Below are positions 10,790 through 21,771 of a stretch of 64,000 nt of DNA, piece by piece. A program made the translations under genes and the position numbers. The stretch is taken from assembly GCA_963693085.1 (NCBI GenBank), contig OY856409.1:1337490915-1337554914 (forward strand), in the 5' to 3' direction. The DNA comes from Alisma plantago-aquatica. Its lineage: Eukaryota; Streptophyta; Magnoliopsida; Alismatales; Alismataceae. Every line of letters starts with the position of its first letter. The first letter of the stretch is position 1. The notes under the pieces were generated by a model, which saw nothing but the letters and a program-made list of their open reading frames with translations, ran no database searches and was not told the origin of the DNA.

Positions 10790-11640
10790 TCCACTCTAAC
10801 TCCCATGAACAGAGAATTTTCGGTACATTAAACCCCCTACTCCAATCCTCCCAACAGCCCTAGTCTCTTGTGATCCCCACCTACCTAATAGGGCTCTTTT
10901 AACACCTTTTGCAGTCCTTGCCATCCTCTCCATCTTCCGCAAGGTGGCGGTGTTTTTTACCAAGCCGTTGCACCATGGGATGGTGAAGAAGGCTTTTGCA
11001 AGCAGGTCCAGCCTGTCAGCGGGTTTGATAAGCTCTTCTTTTTTCATTCTCCTCTCGTATCCTTCACCTTTTTCCCCCTTCTTCCACTTGCTATGCCGTC
11101 GTCCTACTTTTCTTCTTCCCCTTCTTCCATGTTGATGTGTCCTTTACCCCCTGCCCCCACCCCTTCAATATTGAGTCCTCATTATTTTCTTCTTTCCAAC
11201 TATTGTTTGATCCTTGTCTCTTTTTCCCCTTTTCAATTATTCTTCTCTATTGTTGATGTGTTTTGTCTTCATCTCGTGTTTCCCTTAATATTGTGTTGTG
11301 ACCTCTTTTTTTCATCTTACCCTTCTTCCTACTGCCTCTTCCATATCCTTATTTCCCTTCTTCGTTATAGTTGCACTTCTTCTTCCCCTCTTCTGTATTG
11401 TTGTCCTTTTTTTCATTTGTTGCCTCCCCATTATTCCCCCCTGATTACCTCTTTCCTTAATAGTTCTTCTATTTTGTTTAATTACATTTTCTTAACCTTT
11501 CTTCCTACTGCGAACTCCCCTCTTCTTCTATGTCATGTCTTTTTCTTCCCCTCCTTCCTGCCTTCGTACTATGATTCTTTCCCCACCTTCCCCTTCTACT
11601 TCTCTTATTGTGTTCTTATCTATCTATAGTTTTCTAAATT
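10790..11640. repeat. Long pyrimidine-rich tract
   Basis: From about 11040 to 11640 the + strand is dominated by CTTCTTCCCC/TTTTCTTCTT-type runs. The 178-codon open frame at 11093-11629 is a translation of this tract (Ser/Pro/Phe/Leu-rich) and is not a credible gene. Comparable purine tracts, that is the same on the other strand, occur at 15890-16150 and 52230-52600. Confidence 0.6.
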
Positions 11641-12032
11641 GTGGTGACTTGTTGCTTTATCAACCGAAAAGTAGCTTTATAAACTTTAAGTAGGTACTCA
11701 TAGAAGACTACTTCTTTGTTTTCATTTCTCTTTTTTGCTACTAACCCTTTCTTGATCTCCCCTCTTTCCCACAATCACATTCATAGGCATCCTAGATTCT
11801 CAATGTGTCCTCATTTTTCTTCTCTTAAATCAGCAAATAGGAAATCCTCTTAATTTCCATATTCTTTCTTATTTGCCTTTTATCTGTAGTTTGTGTTACC
11901 ATGTATGCTTAATATTTCATTAATCAATATTGTTGTTTTAAATGTTTCTCTCAAATTGTTATATACATTGATGTTGATCTACTTTTCTTTAATTCTTTTC
12001 ATACTTTTTCCCTTATAAAACTGTGGATCTAG

Positions 12033-12544
12033 CAAGGTACCAGAAAGCGGGAAGCGGTAGGCGTGCGGACAGCACCCTGTAACTGATTAAGCGGTAGGCG
12101 GGCGATTAAGCGGGCGATTTTTGAAAAAGCGGGTGTCTAAATTTTATATATTTTAATACAAAATTACATGTATGTGTATATAAAAAATATATTTCTAAGG
12201 AACTTCTATACATATCTAATCAGAAAATCAGTAATTAACTAAGTATTCATCAATACTTTACTACTAATCAATATTTCTAATCACTAAAATCAGCAAGCAG
12301 ATCAGTAATTGCAGATACTAACCAGTAGTACCAATCAGTAATCACTGAAAGCAGCAAAAAAATTAATGTTACATGCTTCCAGTAGTATTTTAAAAAAAGC
12401 GGGCAAAAAGCGGGTAAAAGGCAGGAAAAAACGGGTGAAGCGGGCAAAAGGCGGGCGATTTTCTTCAAACCTGTTAAGCGGGCGATAAGGGCTGGATTAA
12501 GCGGTTGAGGGTCCTGGCCGCCTGAAACGCTTTTTAATTCACTG
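12033..12544. mobile_element. hAT MITE, AAGCGG family (512 bp)
   Basis: Ends carry clusters of AAGCGG/GCGGGCGA: about 12047-12130 on the left and 12390-12540 on the right. The termini are CAAGGTACCAGAAAGCG and, reverse-complemented from the right, CAGTGAATTAAAAAGCG. The flanking 8-mers GGATCTAG (12025-12032) and GGGTCTAG (12545-12552) match at 7 of 8. Non-coding, AT-rich centre. Same family as 34725-36492 and 43358-45351, whose duplications are perfect. Confidence 0.8.
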
Positions 12545-12598
12545 GGGTCTAGTGACCTCAATGTGTTGCAACTAATTTCTTTATCGTATAGCGTTTAA

Positions 12599-12850
12599 CA
12601 AGGAAGAAAATGACTAATTTTAAATTCGTTTTGGTGGCCACATAAACAAAAATTTTGACAGATATTTATAGATGTGTTCATGGTGTTTTGATGGCAAAAA
12701 GAACGAATTACTTTGTGAAATTTTAGTATTTTACTGTAATGGTCTACTAGTATGCATCTACTTAAATATTAAATAATATTTCATATTGGATATGTGGGGG
12801 TTTACTAGTATACAATGGGGATTTTGATGGGGAATTTCGATGTCAATTTT
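12599..12850 (-). repeat. Decayed end of the CAAGGAAT hAT family
   Basis: Starts CAAGGAAGAAAATGAC and runs parallel to the end at 14847-15110: GAACGAATTA, TTTTGTGAAATTTTA, ATTAAATAATATTT, ATATGTGGGGGTTT, GGGGATTTTGATGGGGAATT. The other end was not located. Confidence 0.5.
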
Positions 12851-13929
12851 CAATGGGGAAGTGAAGAAATTAAGTTATTATAGTTTGCAAGCACAATATA
12901 TAGACCTAAACACACAACTCTATGCGAAGAAATTATACTCTAAGTAGTGCATACAACATAGTACATCAAAGAGAAAATAAAATTTTGATGGTTTGTGCAT
13001 TTCGACAGCATGTTTCCGTACCCAATGGCCGTCGAGGCCGAACTTTTTGGTGAAATTTTGATTGTTTCGTCAAAATTGTGAGCATCGGAGTTTAATAAAT
13101 GTGACATAACTTGTTATCCTTGGCAAAGATTTTCAAGATTCTAGATGCTATTGAGGATAAGAAAAAGCTAGTACAATTTATAATTCTGAATTAGAGGTTT
13201 GGAAAAATTGCTCTATTATGAAAATTGCGTATGAACCCTTGATTAGGGTGTTGAATATAGTAGACTAAGATGGAAGAACTGCTAAGAGATATCTATACGA
13301 AACTATGGATCAGGTTAAGAAGGAAATAAGAAAGTTAATTGCGAATAAGAAGAAAGGATACTCTCCCTATTAAAAATCATTAAAGAGAAAGGAAAAAGAA
13401 ATTTGCATGTTGATGACCACTGGCTCAATCCTAAATTCTGATAAGTACAACTTACCCAACCCATTTCGATATTGCTATTCCCTTGTATGATGTCATTAAG
13501 AGGACAATTGATGATAATTTGTCTATCTTGCAAAACAAAGGATATGGAGAAACTGAAAATAGAGCTCCTGAAAGCTTAGTAAATAATAACTTTTAACTTA
13601 TACACATCAATACACACAAAAATATAGAAAATTAAATAACTCGTCAATTTTTGTTTCTTCTCAAAACAAAAATATATCGCTTTACAATATTTTTATATAT
13701 TTTCACATTACTCTTTAGTAGAAGGTCTTCTACTAAACTAAGTAACTAACTAATTATAACAGTACTTATTGTTATAGTAATAGTGATTAGATAAATTGCA
13801 TGATAATAGTAATTAATAGCGTTGTTATTAGGTAGATCTAATGACAGTATTTTAAATCTACATAATATAGTTAAAGATGTGTGTACAGCTAGCATCAAAC
13901 ATATCAATATTGGAGTAATATTATGTTTT

Positions 13930-14342
13930 GGCGGTAGAGGATTGTTTTTTTAGGTGAAAGCGGAAGAAAATAGTATGAAAAAGAGATGGAAAGGTTGCAA
14001 ATGGTAGAAAATGGAAGAGATTAGTTAAACTTACCTTGATTTGGGTTGACTTTAGCTCCAATCACCAAAATTCACCAAAACACACCTTCTTTTCTCGTCC
14101 CAAGAAGTAACAACGCTCATTCTAGCAAACAACGGTATACTTGTTGGTATGTCGTCGGTTTCGGTCGTAACTGTGAAGTCAATAGTGCATTTTGCACTGA
14201 AGCCATCGAAACATGGCGATATTGGCGGTAGTACTGATATTTGTGAGCCTATTGGTATGTGGGCATGTTTCCATATCTGAAAGCGTCGATTTCGGTATTG
14301 CAGTCGACATATGGCCGACATCAACGATATCTCATTCCAAGC
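13930..14342 (-). repeat. 5' end of a CAAGGAAT-family hAT element
   Basis: Read on the minus strand from 14342, it starts CTTGGAATGAGATATCGTTG and proceeds through a CGATATTGGCGG-type region. It then reaches GGAGCTAAAGTCAACCC and CAAGGTAAGTTT. This is the order seen at 2690-3005 in the complete element: terminus, subterminal repeats, 5'-UTR-like exon, splice-donor-like site. The far end was not found, so it is a fragment. Confidence 0.55.
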
Positions 14343-15199
14343 TTGGGTAGGTTCAGTGACAGATAAAGCAGACCAAAGATTCAGACACTCGGCCTAAAAG
14401 TGATACGAATATGTATTTTGATCACTCTGTCTAAATGCAAAATCGACGTAGAATAATTATATTTTAAACTAAAAACCAACCTAAACTAGGATTTGGATCA
14501 ACCTATTCAACAAGAATGCACTAACTATGCAAAAAATACCTTTATATGTGTAGCTATACTAGATTGATACTTTGCATGTACACACATATGCATATATATA
14601 GAGAGAGAGAGATTATATATACATACATATATACATATATATACTTGTTTGACTTATTGTATTCTCGTCTTTGAATGATAGTGACATGATGTATATTAGG
14701 TTTTATTCAATTATGATGTTTGTTTTAATCTGACATTAAATGATACTTCCATATACGTGACTACATACATATACATATATATAGGTATTTTTATATACAC
14801 ATATATATGTGTGTGCGTCTGTGTTGACTGAATTGGAGGATGGAAACAAGGAACGGGGTATTTGATTTCGATGTCGTTTTGACAACATGGAAACTGAAAT
14901 TTTTTGAAATTTCGATGAAAATTTTGATAGATGCAACAGTGCCCGTTTCGACGCCAAAATGAACGAATTAATTTATGAAATTTTACAGGCGTGATCACTA
15001 CACCAAAATGCATCATTTTATGCAATAAAATTTTATGTGGGAGTAGGCTGGGGGTGGTCCTTCATGTGGGAGGTAAGGGAACTGTCCTGTTTCTTGGGGA
15101 TTTCGATGAGAAAATGTAGGAATGAAGTTATGAAATTTTGCAAGTATGAGCTATATACATGCATATTTCTTGGGTTGATAGTTTGTTGTTAATATTGAC

Positions 15200-15420
15200 T
15201 CAATAGTCAATCATTTCATTGGTCCCCAGAACACTAGTGCAATGCTTCCAAGCTAAATCATTATTTGTTGGTGTGGTTGGCTTCCTAGCACCTTCATTGT
15301 CTAATAAACCACCACTAGAATACATGTCGTCCACATTGCAGAAACTAAAAAAGCATGCATTGCATAAGTATTTAATAACTTCAATAGCAAATATCAGGGA
15401 AATGCAATGCAATTATGATA
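15200..15420 (-). pseudogene. Remnant of hAT N-terminal exon (NEGA..P..D..WKHCT)
   Basis: The minus frame reads VDDMYSSGGLLDNEGARKPT, then TPTNNDLAWKHCTSVLGTNE and a stop. The same text, diverged, occurs at 33466-33640 (VDDMHSGGD... NEGAKPPATPKDNDFNWKHC). The D-x-x-W-K-H-C spacing resembles the start of the BED zinc finger found at the N-terminus of plant hAT transposases. This fits its position between two hAT ends. The zinc finger itself is not complete, so this is inference from position and a short motif. Confidence 0.5.
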
Positions 15421-15484
15421 TACTACAAGTATATACTATGTATGAGTACTAAATGGTGAAATAACTCCAATCCCCCTTTGCTCC

Positions 15485-15533
15485 TTGAGACAAAATAGAT
15501 TTCGGAAGCGTAGGGCTACACAATGTGTGTACC

Positions 15534-15574
<41 letters not shown>

Positions 15575-15645
15575 TTAGTGTACAATTACATGTAGGTCCA
15601 AATAGAAATGTAAATTAACAGGACAGTAAATAAAGACATATTAAC
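15485..15645 (-). repeat. Truncated copia LTR, same family as the element at 57118
   Basis: Shares GCGTAGGGCTACACAATGTG, GTACCCT, an (AT)n run (about 15537-15574), then ACAATTACATGTAGGTCC and AGACATATTAACA with the LTRs at 57118-57345 and 61646-61781. It is followed by CTCCTCTTCAA, corresponding to the polypurine tract CTCCCCCTCAA. Only an LTR plus tract remains. Confidence 0.8.
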
Positions 15646-15889
15646 ACTCCTCTTCAAAAAATAACAATAACAACAAGGATTGCAATTATCAAAATTTTCA
15701 TCGAAATTTGGCAAAATTCATCGGAATCATCGAAATTTGGTGAAACTCGTCCAAATGATCCAAATCGACACAGTCGCACATTTCGTTACCAGATCCCATC
15801 GAAATCGAAATTTTTGGGCGAAATTCGCCAAAACCTGATTCCTTGGATGGAAACCCATGAGTTGTCATGTAAAAATTAAAAACCCATAG

Positions 15890-16150
15890 CATAATAGGAG
15901 ACATAGGAGGATGTAATAGCAAGAAAGAACAAGAAGAAGAATTAACAACAACAGGATCATATGGAGGTATAAGAGAAGGAATAGAGGAAAACTAAAAGAC
16001 AATAAAGTTTGAAGGGAATATTAGCAAAAGGAGGAAGGATGATGCAACAAACCAAATGCAGGATGAAATGGGGAACATAAAGAAGAAGACAAAAGAAAGC
16101 AACGTCAAGAGTAGGAGATTGAGTGGGGAGGGGAAGCAATAACACATCAA
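15890..16150. repeat. Purine-rich tract (AGAAGAAG type)
   Basis: A/G-dominated on the + strand; its reverse complement resembles the pyrimidine tract near 11100. No coding function is evident. Confidence 0.4.
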
Positions 16151-16199
16151 TTAATGGAGACGTAGGAATAAATGAAGATCAAAATGTAGAATTAAAAGA

Positions 16200-16500
16200 A
16201 CCATGCTCGTAGGTGCTTCGTGGTCCATCGAGCTCACATATGTGGTACCCCAGCTTCCCATTAAACTCTAGGCATGCGGCTTTGGATATCCATGCAGCAT
16301 CTAAGGTTCCCACGGCTTAGGATATCCATGCAGCATCTAAGGTTCCCACGCCAATAGCTACGTATATAGCACTTTTAAAAGTTTACATGTCATAAAGGTT
16401 TTGCGGTTCACTCAGCCCACCTAGATGGCAGCCAAGTTCCCTACAAAACTCAAGGCATCTAGGTTTAGAAAACCTATGCAGGACCTAGGACATTCATCTA
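16200..16500. repeat. Nested tandem duplications
   Basis: A 36-bp unit GGATATCCATGCAGCATCTA... is repeated at 16284 and 16320. A more diverged copy of the larger surrounding segment (CTCA..CCCA..., AAACTC.AGGCAT, GGTTT...) follows at about 16408-16495, spaced by roughly 180 bp. Confidence 0.6.
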
Positions 16501-19139
16501 ATAACTACGTACGTGATATATACACTTATCAAACAATGGTATTTAGAGTCCATATAATATGCAAGAGTGGATGTAATACAACAACTATGTTCTTTTACAT
16601 TGCCATTGAAGCCCTATCCAGTAAGAAATAGTCATCACAACTAAATCCAAGTTATAGTCCAATTCAAATAAGAAAATTTACAACAAATGGCAATACTCCA
16701 CTGATTCATAATAATAATGATAAGTTTACATCTAACCTAGTAAAGGAAAATTAATTTGACATTAAGAGCCTGTTGAAAGCGTTGATATTCATTTAGGGCC
16801 TAAGGACGCACAAAAATACTAAAGGACGTAAATACACTCCATATGCCACGTATGCCACGTCTGAATAGCTCTGGAGTCCTGATTCACACCAGTATGAATA
16901 ATTCCAAAGCATTCCAAAGAATTCTTTTATTTAACACTTTATTTATATTTTATTTTTTATGAAATGTTTGTAAATATGTTTTTCACTCTGCAATCTTCTC
17001 GCATCTACACATCTTGTTCAGTTCATTATTAGTATTGTTTACTCTGTATTAACTGCATAAACAGAAAACTACATACACACATCAGACTCGCATATTTTTC
17101 ACGTTGTTTCCCTTTTTTTTCTCAAACAGCTGATAGCAGCTTGAAGACTACTACACACATCACATCCCTTTTTAATAAGTTTCCCCACATTCTGATTTCC
17201 GAACTTTTCAGCACAGATGAGTGCATCTCAAATTCCAGATTTGTGACCATGCCTACAGCTATGTTAGGTCACGTATGGTTGTTGTTCCTGTTGTAATTCC
17301 TCCTCCCCTCCTACTACAATTTGTTCCTTCAATGAGAGAAGCCTCCACTAGCCCTGAGGGGAGAGATGTTGCTTGAAGGGAGGGACAACTTGGGGGCTCA
17401 ACTGCATAGGTGGTCTTGGGATATACTACCAAGTCTATAAGGGAAGGTACAACCTAGAAATAGATGTAGCTGACTTGTTTTGCAGGCATCACCTTCTTTA
17501 ACCATTTTGTGATCATGATTTCCCTTCTTTCTACTTGTTCCCCTATTTTGCTTTCTCTGTAGGTCAAAAGCTGCAGGTGGTTTTTTCCCATTATTACTAA
17601 CTGTTCATTCAGTTGTGTTTTCCCAAGTTCCAGTCAGAACAGTAGCATTTTAAGTGTGTGGAGTTAAAGATATTTTGGTTAAAACACTGGATGCCCAATC
17701 TCATTCTTACCTTATAACTTGTTATATTTTTCTTGAACAGTTGAAGAATATCATTATCATGAAGTTGGAAGTGGGTGATGCTATAGACACATGCATACAT
17801 ATATATTTTTAATTACATACTTTGTCATTTCAATGTCGTATATTTTCAGAGATTGGTGTCTCCCATGTAAATGTGTGTTTATGTTTGCAAATACCCAAGA
17901 TGTAGTAGCAGCAGCCTTCAATGTGTTTTTGTGCTTCGATGTTGGATTGTATGTTCGATGTCCGATCAAAAGAATCTGACATTTCATCGAAATTTTGTTT
18001 CATGCTGTCTATCATAAGATTAGAAGTGTTATAAGACATAATAGCTCCACAAATTATTGCACACCTCCCCCCACCACCTCTCAAAGACCAACAAATAGTT
18101 AGACCCTGAATCCTTCCTTATGAGTATGTTTTCTAGTGTTGAGCTGCAAGTCATCATTATTCCCAACCTCGGTCACTACCTAATTAATAAAAGTCCAAAC
18201 ACCAAGCGAGGGGTGAGAAACGAACACCCAAAAGCCTTACAGAGACCAGCTATGCCCTACACTACCAATTACTGAAAACAAAATCACACTCTCTTAGTCT
18301 CTTTCGAGGGGAGGAGGGATATTTATCCTTTATCTAGCTTAATCAATCACCTTAACAAGAAAACTTGAATAGTGCAGCATGAGTAGAAAGTGCATCCATC
18401 ATTGACTTAGTAGGATTTACTTCAAAGGAGAGGAATCTCCCTTTCCACCATGCCAGATGAGAGCAAAAGCTGCCAAACAAGACATCACTAATAGGAATCT
18501 TAATGGTGACGCAGAATCGCTCACCTTCCTCTATGACACTTTTTACACAATTGAAATCATTGTCATTATAGAAGCAAATTTCAAACACATCTCTACCTCG
18601 AGCAGCTTGAATGGCATGACAAGTCTCATAGAGAACCATAAAGCGGATGTCTGTAATACATATAGTCGAGGTATTGCCTTCTACATTGGATCTAGTATGA
18701 GGGGTACTAGTCTCATCCTAAAACCCCATATAGGCATTGTTGATCGTGCTCATTGGAAAACACTCCCCACCTATCTTATATATGGAGACAATTTACTGTT
18801 GAGTCAGGAAAATGAATTATCACAATTTCTTCTTCTAATTGTATCAAATTCTCCCTTGTACAATCCATAAAGTATGGGAAAAAACTATAAAGAGTATACT
18901 GGCAAGTCCTTATGTACTCCCTCATACACCATTCAAAAAGATTTAAGAGGCAACTACAAAGAAAGACCATGTATATGCAGCTTGCTTGAATAGAATAAGC
19001 TAACCCTTATTGCCCCTTCCAATATTCCTCACTTGTACACGGCATAACAATGTTTGCTACCTATACAAGGCTTGAATATAGATAAATTTTCTTCCATGAA
19101 TCTAACATAGCCTTTTTCAGTGTGCGTGTGGTGGTCTAT

Positions 19140-19224
19140 GAAGCACGGATACGGATACGGGTACGGGTAGGGGTACAGGGATACGGTAATTTCTGACAAT
19201 AAAGGACATGGGTACCACGTCAAT
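19140..19224. repeat. End of a CGGATACGG-repeat transposon, interrupted by a LINE
   Basis: GAAGCACGGATACGGATACG followed by CGGGTACGGG repeats. A similar end, GAAGCATGGATAGGGACACA..., occurs at 51828. The sequence continues after the LINE and copia stack at 25988 (CGTCAATACGGTAATTT). Repeated short motifs at an end suggest a DNA transposon; no terminus pair was found. Confidence 0.5.
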
Positions 19225-19414
19225 CATCATCATCATCATCAACTGAGCTTCAATACCAACCATGTTGGGGTCAGCTACATGGATCCTCCTTCGTTTCCAT
19301 TCAGCTCTATCATGGGTCATATTATCATCAAGATGTAAAATTTCAAAATCTCTTTATAAGCTCTTCCCATGTTAATTTAGGCCTTCCTCTTCTTCTATTA
19401 ATTGTATTTGACTC
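19225..19414 (-). mobile_element. RTE-type LINE, 3' part with (ATG)n tail
   Basis: The minus strand ends ...GATCCATGTAGCTGACCCCA ACATGGTTGGTATTGAAGCTC and a TGA/ATG trinucleotide tail (19225-19240), typical of plant RTE LINEs. The element continues right of the copia insertion at 24412. CGTCAAT at 19218-19224 and 25988-25994 is a possible 7-bp target duplication. Confidence 0.8.
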
Positions 19415-19567
19415 TGTTACAATATATTCCTGTTTTATATATTCTGTTAATTATTTTGTTATTTCCATATTATATGTGGACCTCTCTGTAATTGTTTCAA
19501 TGTTATATATATGAGGGTGCACACATTGTGCAACCCTACGCTTCCCAAACCTGCTTTGTGTTTCACA
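19415..19567 (+). repeat. 5' LTR of the copia element
   Basis: 153 bp, TG...CA. It contains a TATATATAT run (about 19505-19512) just upstream of GAGGGTGCACACATTGTG, a likely TATA box and transcription start region. Confidence 0.95.
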
Positions 19568-20002
19568 TGGTACCAGAGCAGTAGATCCAGTCGGCCGTCA
19601 CCCTCCCTTCCCTTCCCTCTCTCTCTCTCTCTTCCCCCCCCCGCCGCGCCGCCAGCCGGGCGCCGCAGCCGCCGCCGCCGGGCGGGCAGCCGCCGGGCTA
19701 GCCGCCGGGGCCGGGAGCCTCCTCCACCGCCGGGGCCGGTGCGCCTCCGCGGTTCTAGCCGCCGGTACGTTGGCTCTGTGAAGTCCTCCAACGCTCCGGT
19801 GGCTTGAAGACGTAGACCGTTTGTTTCGGTCTCTTGCCTACCTGCCCGTGTAGGCCGTTGTGCCACCGGGTTCTGTTCTGCGCTTCGGCGTAGACCGTAT
19901 GTGAGAGGTCTTCTCCGTGTTCTTTGTGCCTGCTGTGCCTGTTTGACGGCGTAGACCGTCTCCTGCCTGTTCGTGCCTGTTCCTACTGTGCCTACTGCTC
20001 CC
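19568..20002 (+). other. Copia 5' leader with primer-binding site and GTAGACCGT repeats
   Basis: Begins with the tRNA-Met primer-binding site. 19600-19790 is very GC-rich (CCGCCG/GGGCCGG), in contrast to the AT-rich surroundings. GTAGACCGT occurs at 19812, 19890 and 19951, with a variant GTAGGCCGT at 19850. Functions such as packaging or dimerisation are possible but only inferred. Confidence 0.6.
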
Positions 20003-21771
20003 ATGGCGTCTTCGCATGATGACTTCCGTCGTCAGGTTACTACTGTGAAGCTTGATGGGCGCAACTATCCACACTGGGTCTGCTCAATGACGATCTATGC
20101 CCGATCCCAGGGCAAGTACTCACATCTTATCCGTGCGGGTCCGGCCGCACCTGCCGAGGACGCTGATGCTAAAGATGTGAAGGCGTATGACGACTGGGTT
20201 CGTGATGACTCCACCGTGATGACCTGGATTCTCAACAGCAGCATGGAGAAGATCAGTGTCACACTTCTTCACCTGCCTACGGCGAAGCAGATGTGGGATC
20301 AGCTCGTCGGTACTTACTCGCATAGTTAGAACCCCAAGAAGGTGTTTGACATCACCAAGCAGCTGGGACGTCTACAGTTCACGGGGACAGATATTGCGGA
20401 TTACTTCTCTGACTTCACTGGATTATGGGGTGAGTTGGAATCCTATCACCCTCTCTCCACAGACCTGGCTACTATGCAGCGTCAGCGCCAGGAGCTTCAG
20501 TTGGTTCAGTTTCTCTGTGGATTGCCCGAGTCATATGCTGGAGTTGTGGACCAGATCCTAGCTAGTGACCCTCTGCCGTCACTACAGAGTGCCTACAAAC
20601 GCCTACAGCGTTTGCCGTCGTCTTCTTCTTCTCTGACTACTGATGTTGGAGACTCTTCGGCCCTTGCTGCAGCTTCTGGTCGTGGTCGTGGTCGTTTTAC
20701 TGAGAGCCGTCCTCCCCTGGGTGGAGGACGAGGACGGGCTGCTCCTGGTCGTGGAGCCTCTTCTACTGCCCCTACTGCTGGTGCGCGTCCTCAGTCAGGA
20801 CAGCGCCTTTGTACCTTCTGTGGCCGGTCCAACCATATTGAAGAAAAATGCTGGGAGAAATATGGTAAGCCGGCGTGGGCAAATGCAGCTGCAGACTCCA
20901 CTTCTACTGCTTCAGAGGGAACGACTCAGTCTACTGACTCTGCCTCCTCGGGTGCGACTGCTGACTACATCCGTGCTGAGGTGGAGCGTCTTCTTCTTGA
21001 GCGCGCTGGTGCGTCGTCTCAAGCTTCGACTAGTGGAGCTCATGCCGCCACTTATTCTGGTTATGACACTGCCTTCCTGAGCTCTTCCTCTACTCCTGGT
21101 AATACTAAGTGGGTCATAGACTCCGGTGCCTCTTCGCATATTTCTGGAAATAGATCACTGTTTCAAAAATTATTTAAACCTGCTAGATCCTCTTCTGTCA
21201 TGTTGGCTGATGGTTCCAAGTCTGCAGTGGTTGGAGTAGGGGATATTTCTTCTGACTTTCTGCTGAAATCTGCCTTATATGTGCCTTGATTTCCTTTGAA
21301 TCTGTTGTCTGTTAGCAAGATATTGCGGAGCTTACAGTGTAGTCTGACTTTTATTCCTGGTTCTTGTGTTTTTCAGGACCTTCGCACGAGGATGAAGATT
21401 GGTGGGGGGTATGAAGGTGCTGATGGACTCTTCTATCTGGATCAGTTGCCTAAAGCTGCTAAAGCATCTGTGACTTCTGCATTATCTACCTCAGTTTCTG
21501 CATTACAGTGGCACTATCGGCTGGGCCATCCCTCATCTGAGAAGCTTCGATATTTAGTGTCTGATCTTGGCATTTGTCGTTTTCAGTGCGAGTCATGTCA
21601 ACTTGGAAAACAAACTCGTGCTGTTTATCCTAGACGCAGTCAAATTAGCAGTAAAAATATATTTGATATAGTGCATTCTGATGTATGGGGACCTTGTCAT
21701 GTGCCTAGTTTATCTGGTCATAAGTATTTTATTCTGTTTATTGATGACTTTCACGGACTACTTGGTTATTT
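20003..21771 (+). pseudogene. Copia gag, protease and integrase N-terminus, with three lesions
   Basis: Gag starts at ATG 20003 (MASSHDDFRRQVTTVKLDGR), with an in-frame upstream ATG at 19973 also possible. The UBN2-type gag runs to about 20800. A CCHC zinc knuckle, CTFCGRSNHIEEKC, lies at 20810-20851. The aspartic protease motif WVIDSGASSHIS is near 21110. The GAG-pre-integrase zinc segment HYRLGHPSSEKL...CESCQLGK lies near 21512-21610. Lesions are TAG at 20327-20329, TGA at 21287-21289, and a one-base deletion near 21750 in the integrase after DDF. Everything else is open, so inactivation is recent. Confidence 0.93.

Larger units (their letters stand above)
14847..15845 (-). mobile_element. 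Non-autonomous hAT element of the CAAGGAAT family, 999 bp
   Basis: Flanked by a perfect 8-bp duplication GATGGAAA (14839-14846 and 15846-15853). The termini are CAAGGAACGGGG on the left and CAAGGAATCAGG, reverse-complemented, on the right. Both subterminal regions are rich in GAAATTTCG-like motifs. Its minus strand carries a 5' coding remnant (see 15200-15420). It lies close to a 3' end, so the middle of the transposase gene is deleted. A truncated copia LTR (about 15485-15645) is inserted within it. Confidence 0.88.

Noticed and set aside
11093..11629. 178-codon open frame on the + strand
   Set aside because: It is a translation of a pyrimidine-rich tract with low-complexity composition and no domain.
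18352..18870. Overlapping open frames of 95 (minus) and 137 (plus) codons
   Set aside because: Neither resembles a protein family I recognise, no splice or regulatory context supports them, and they are within an intron. Left as unassigned.
20256..21139. Several open frames of 70-145 codons overlapping copia gag
   Set aside because: Other-frame shadows of the gag/protease coding sequence.
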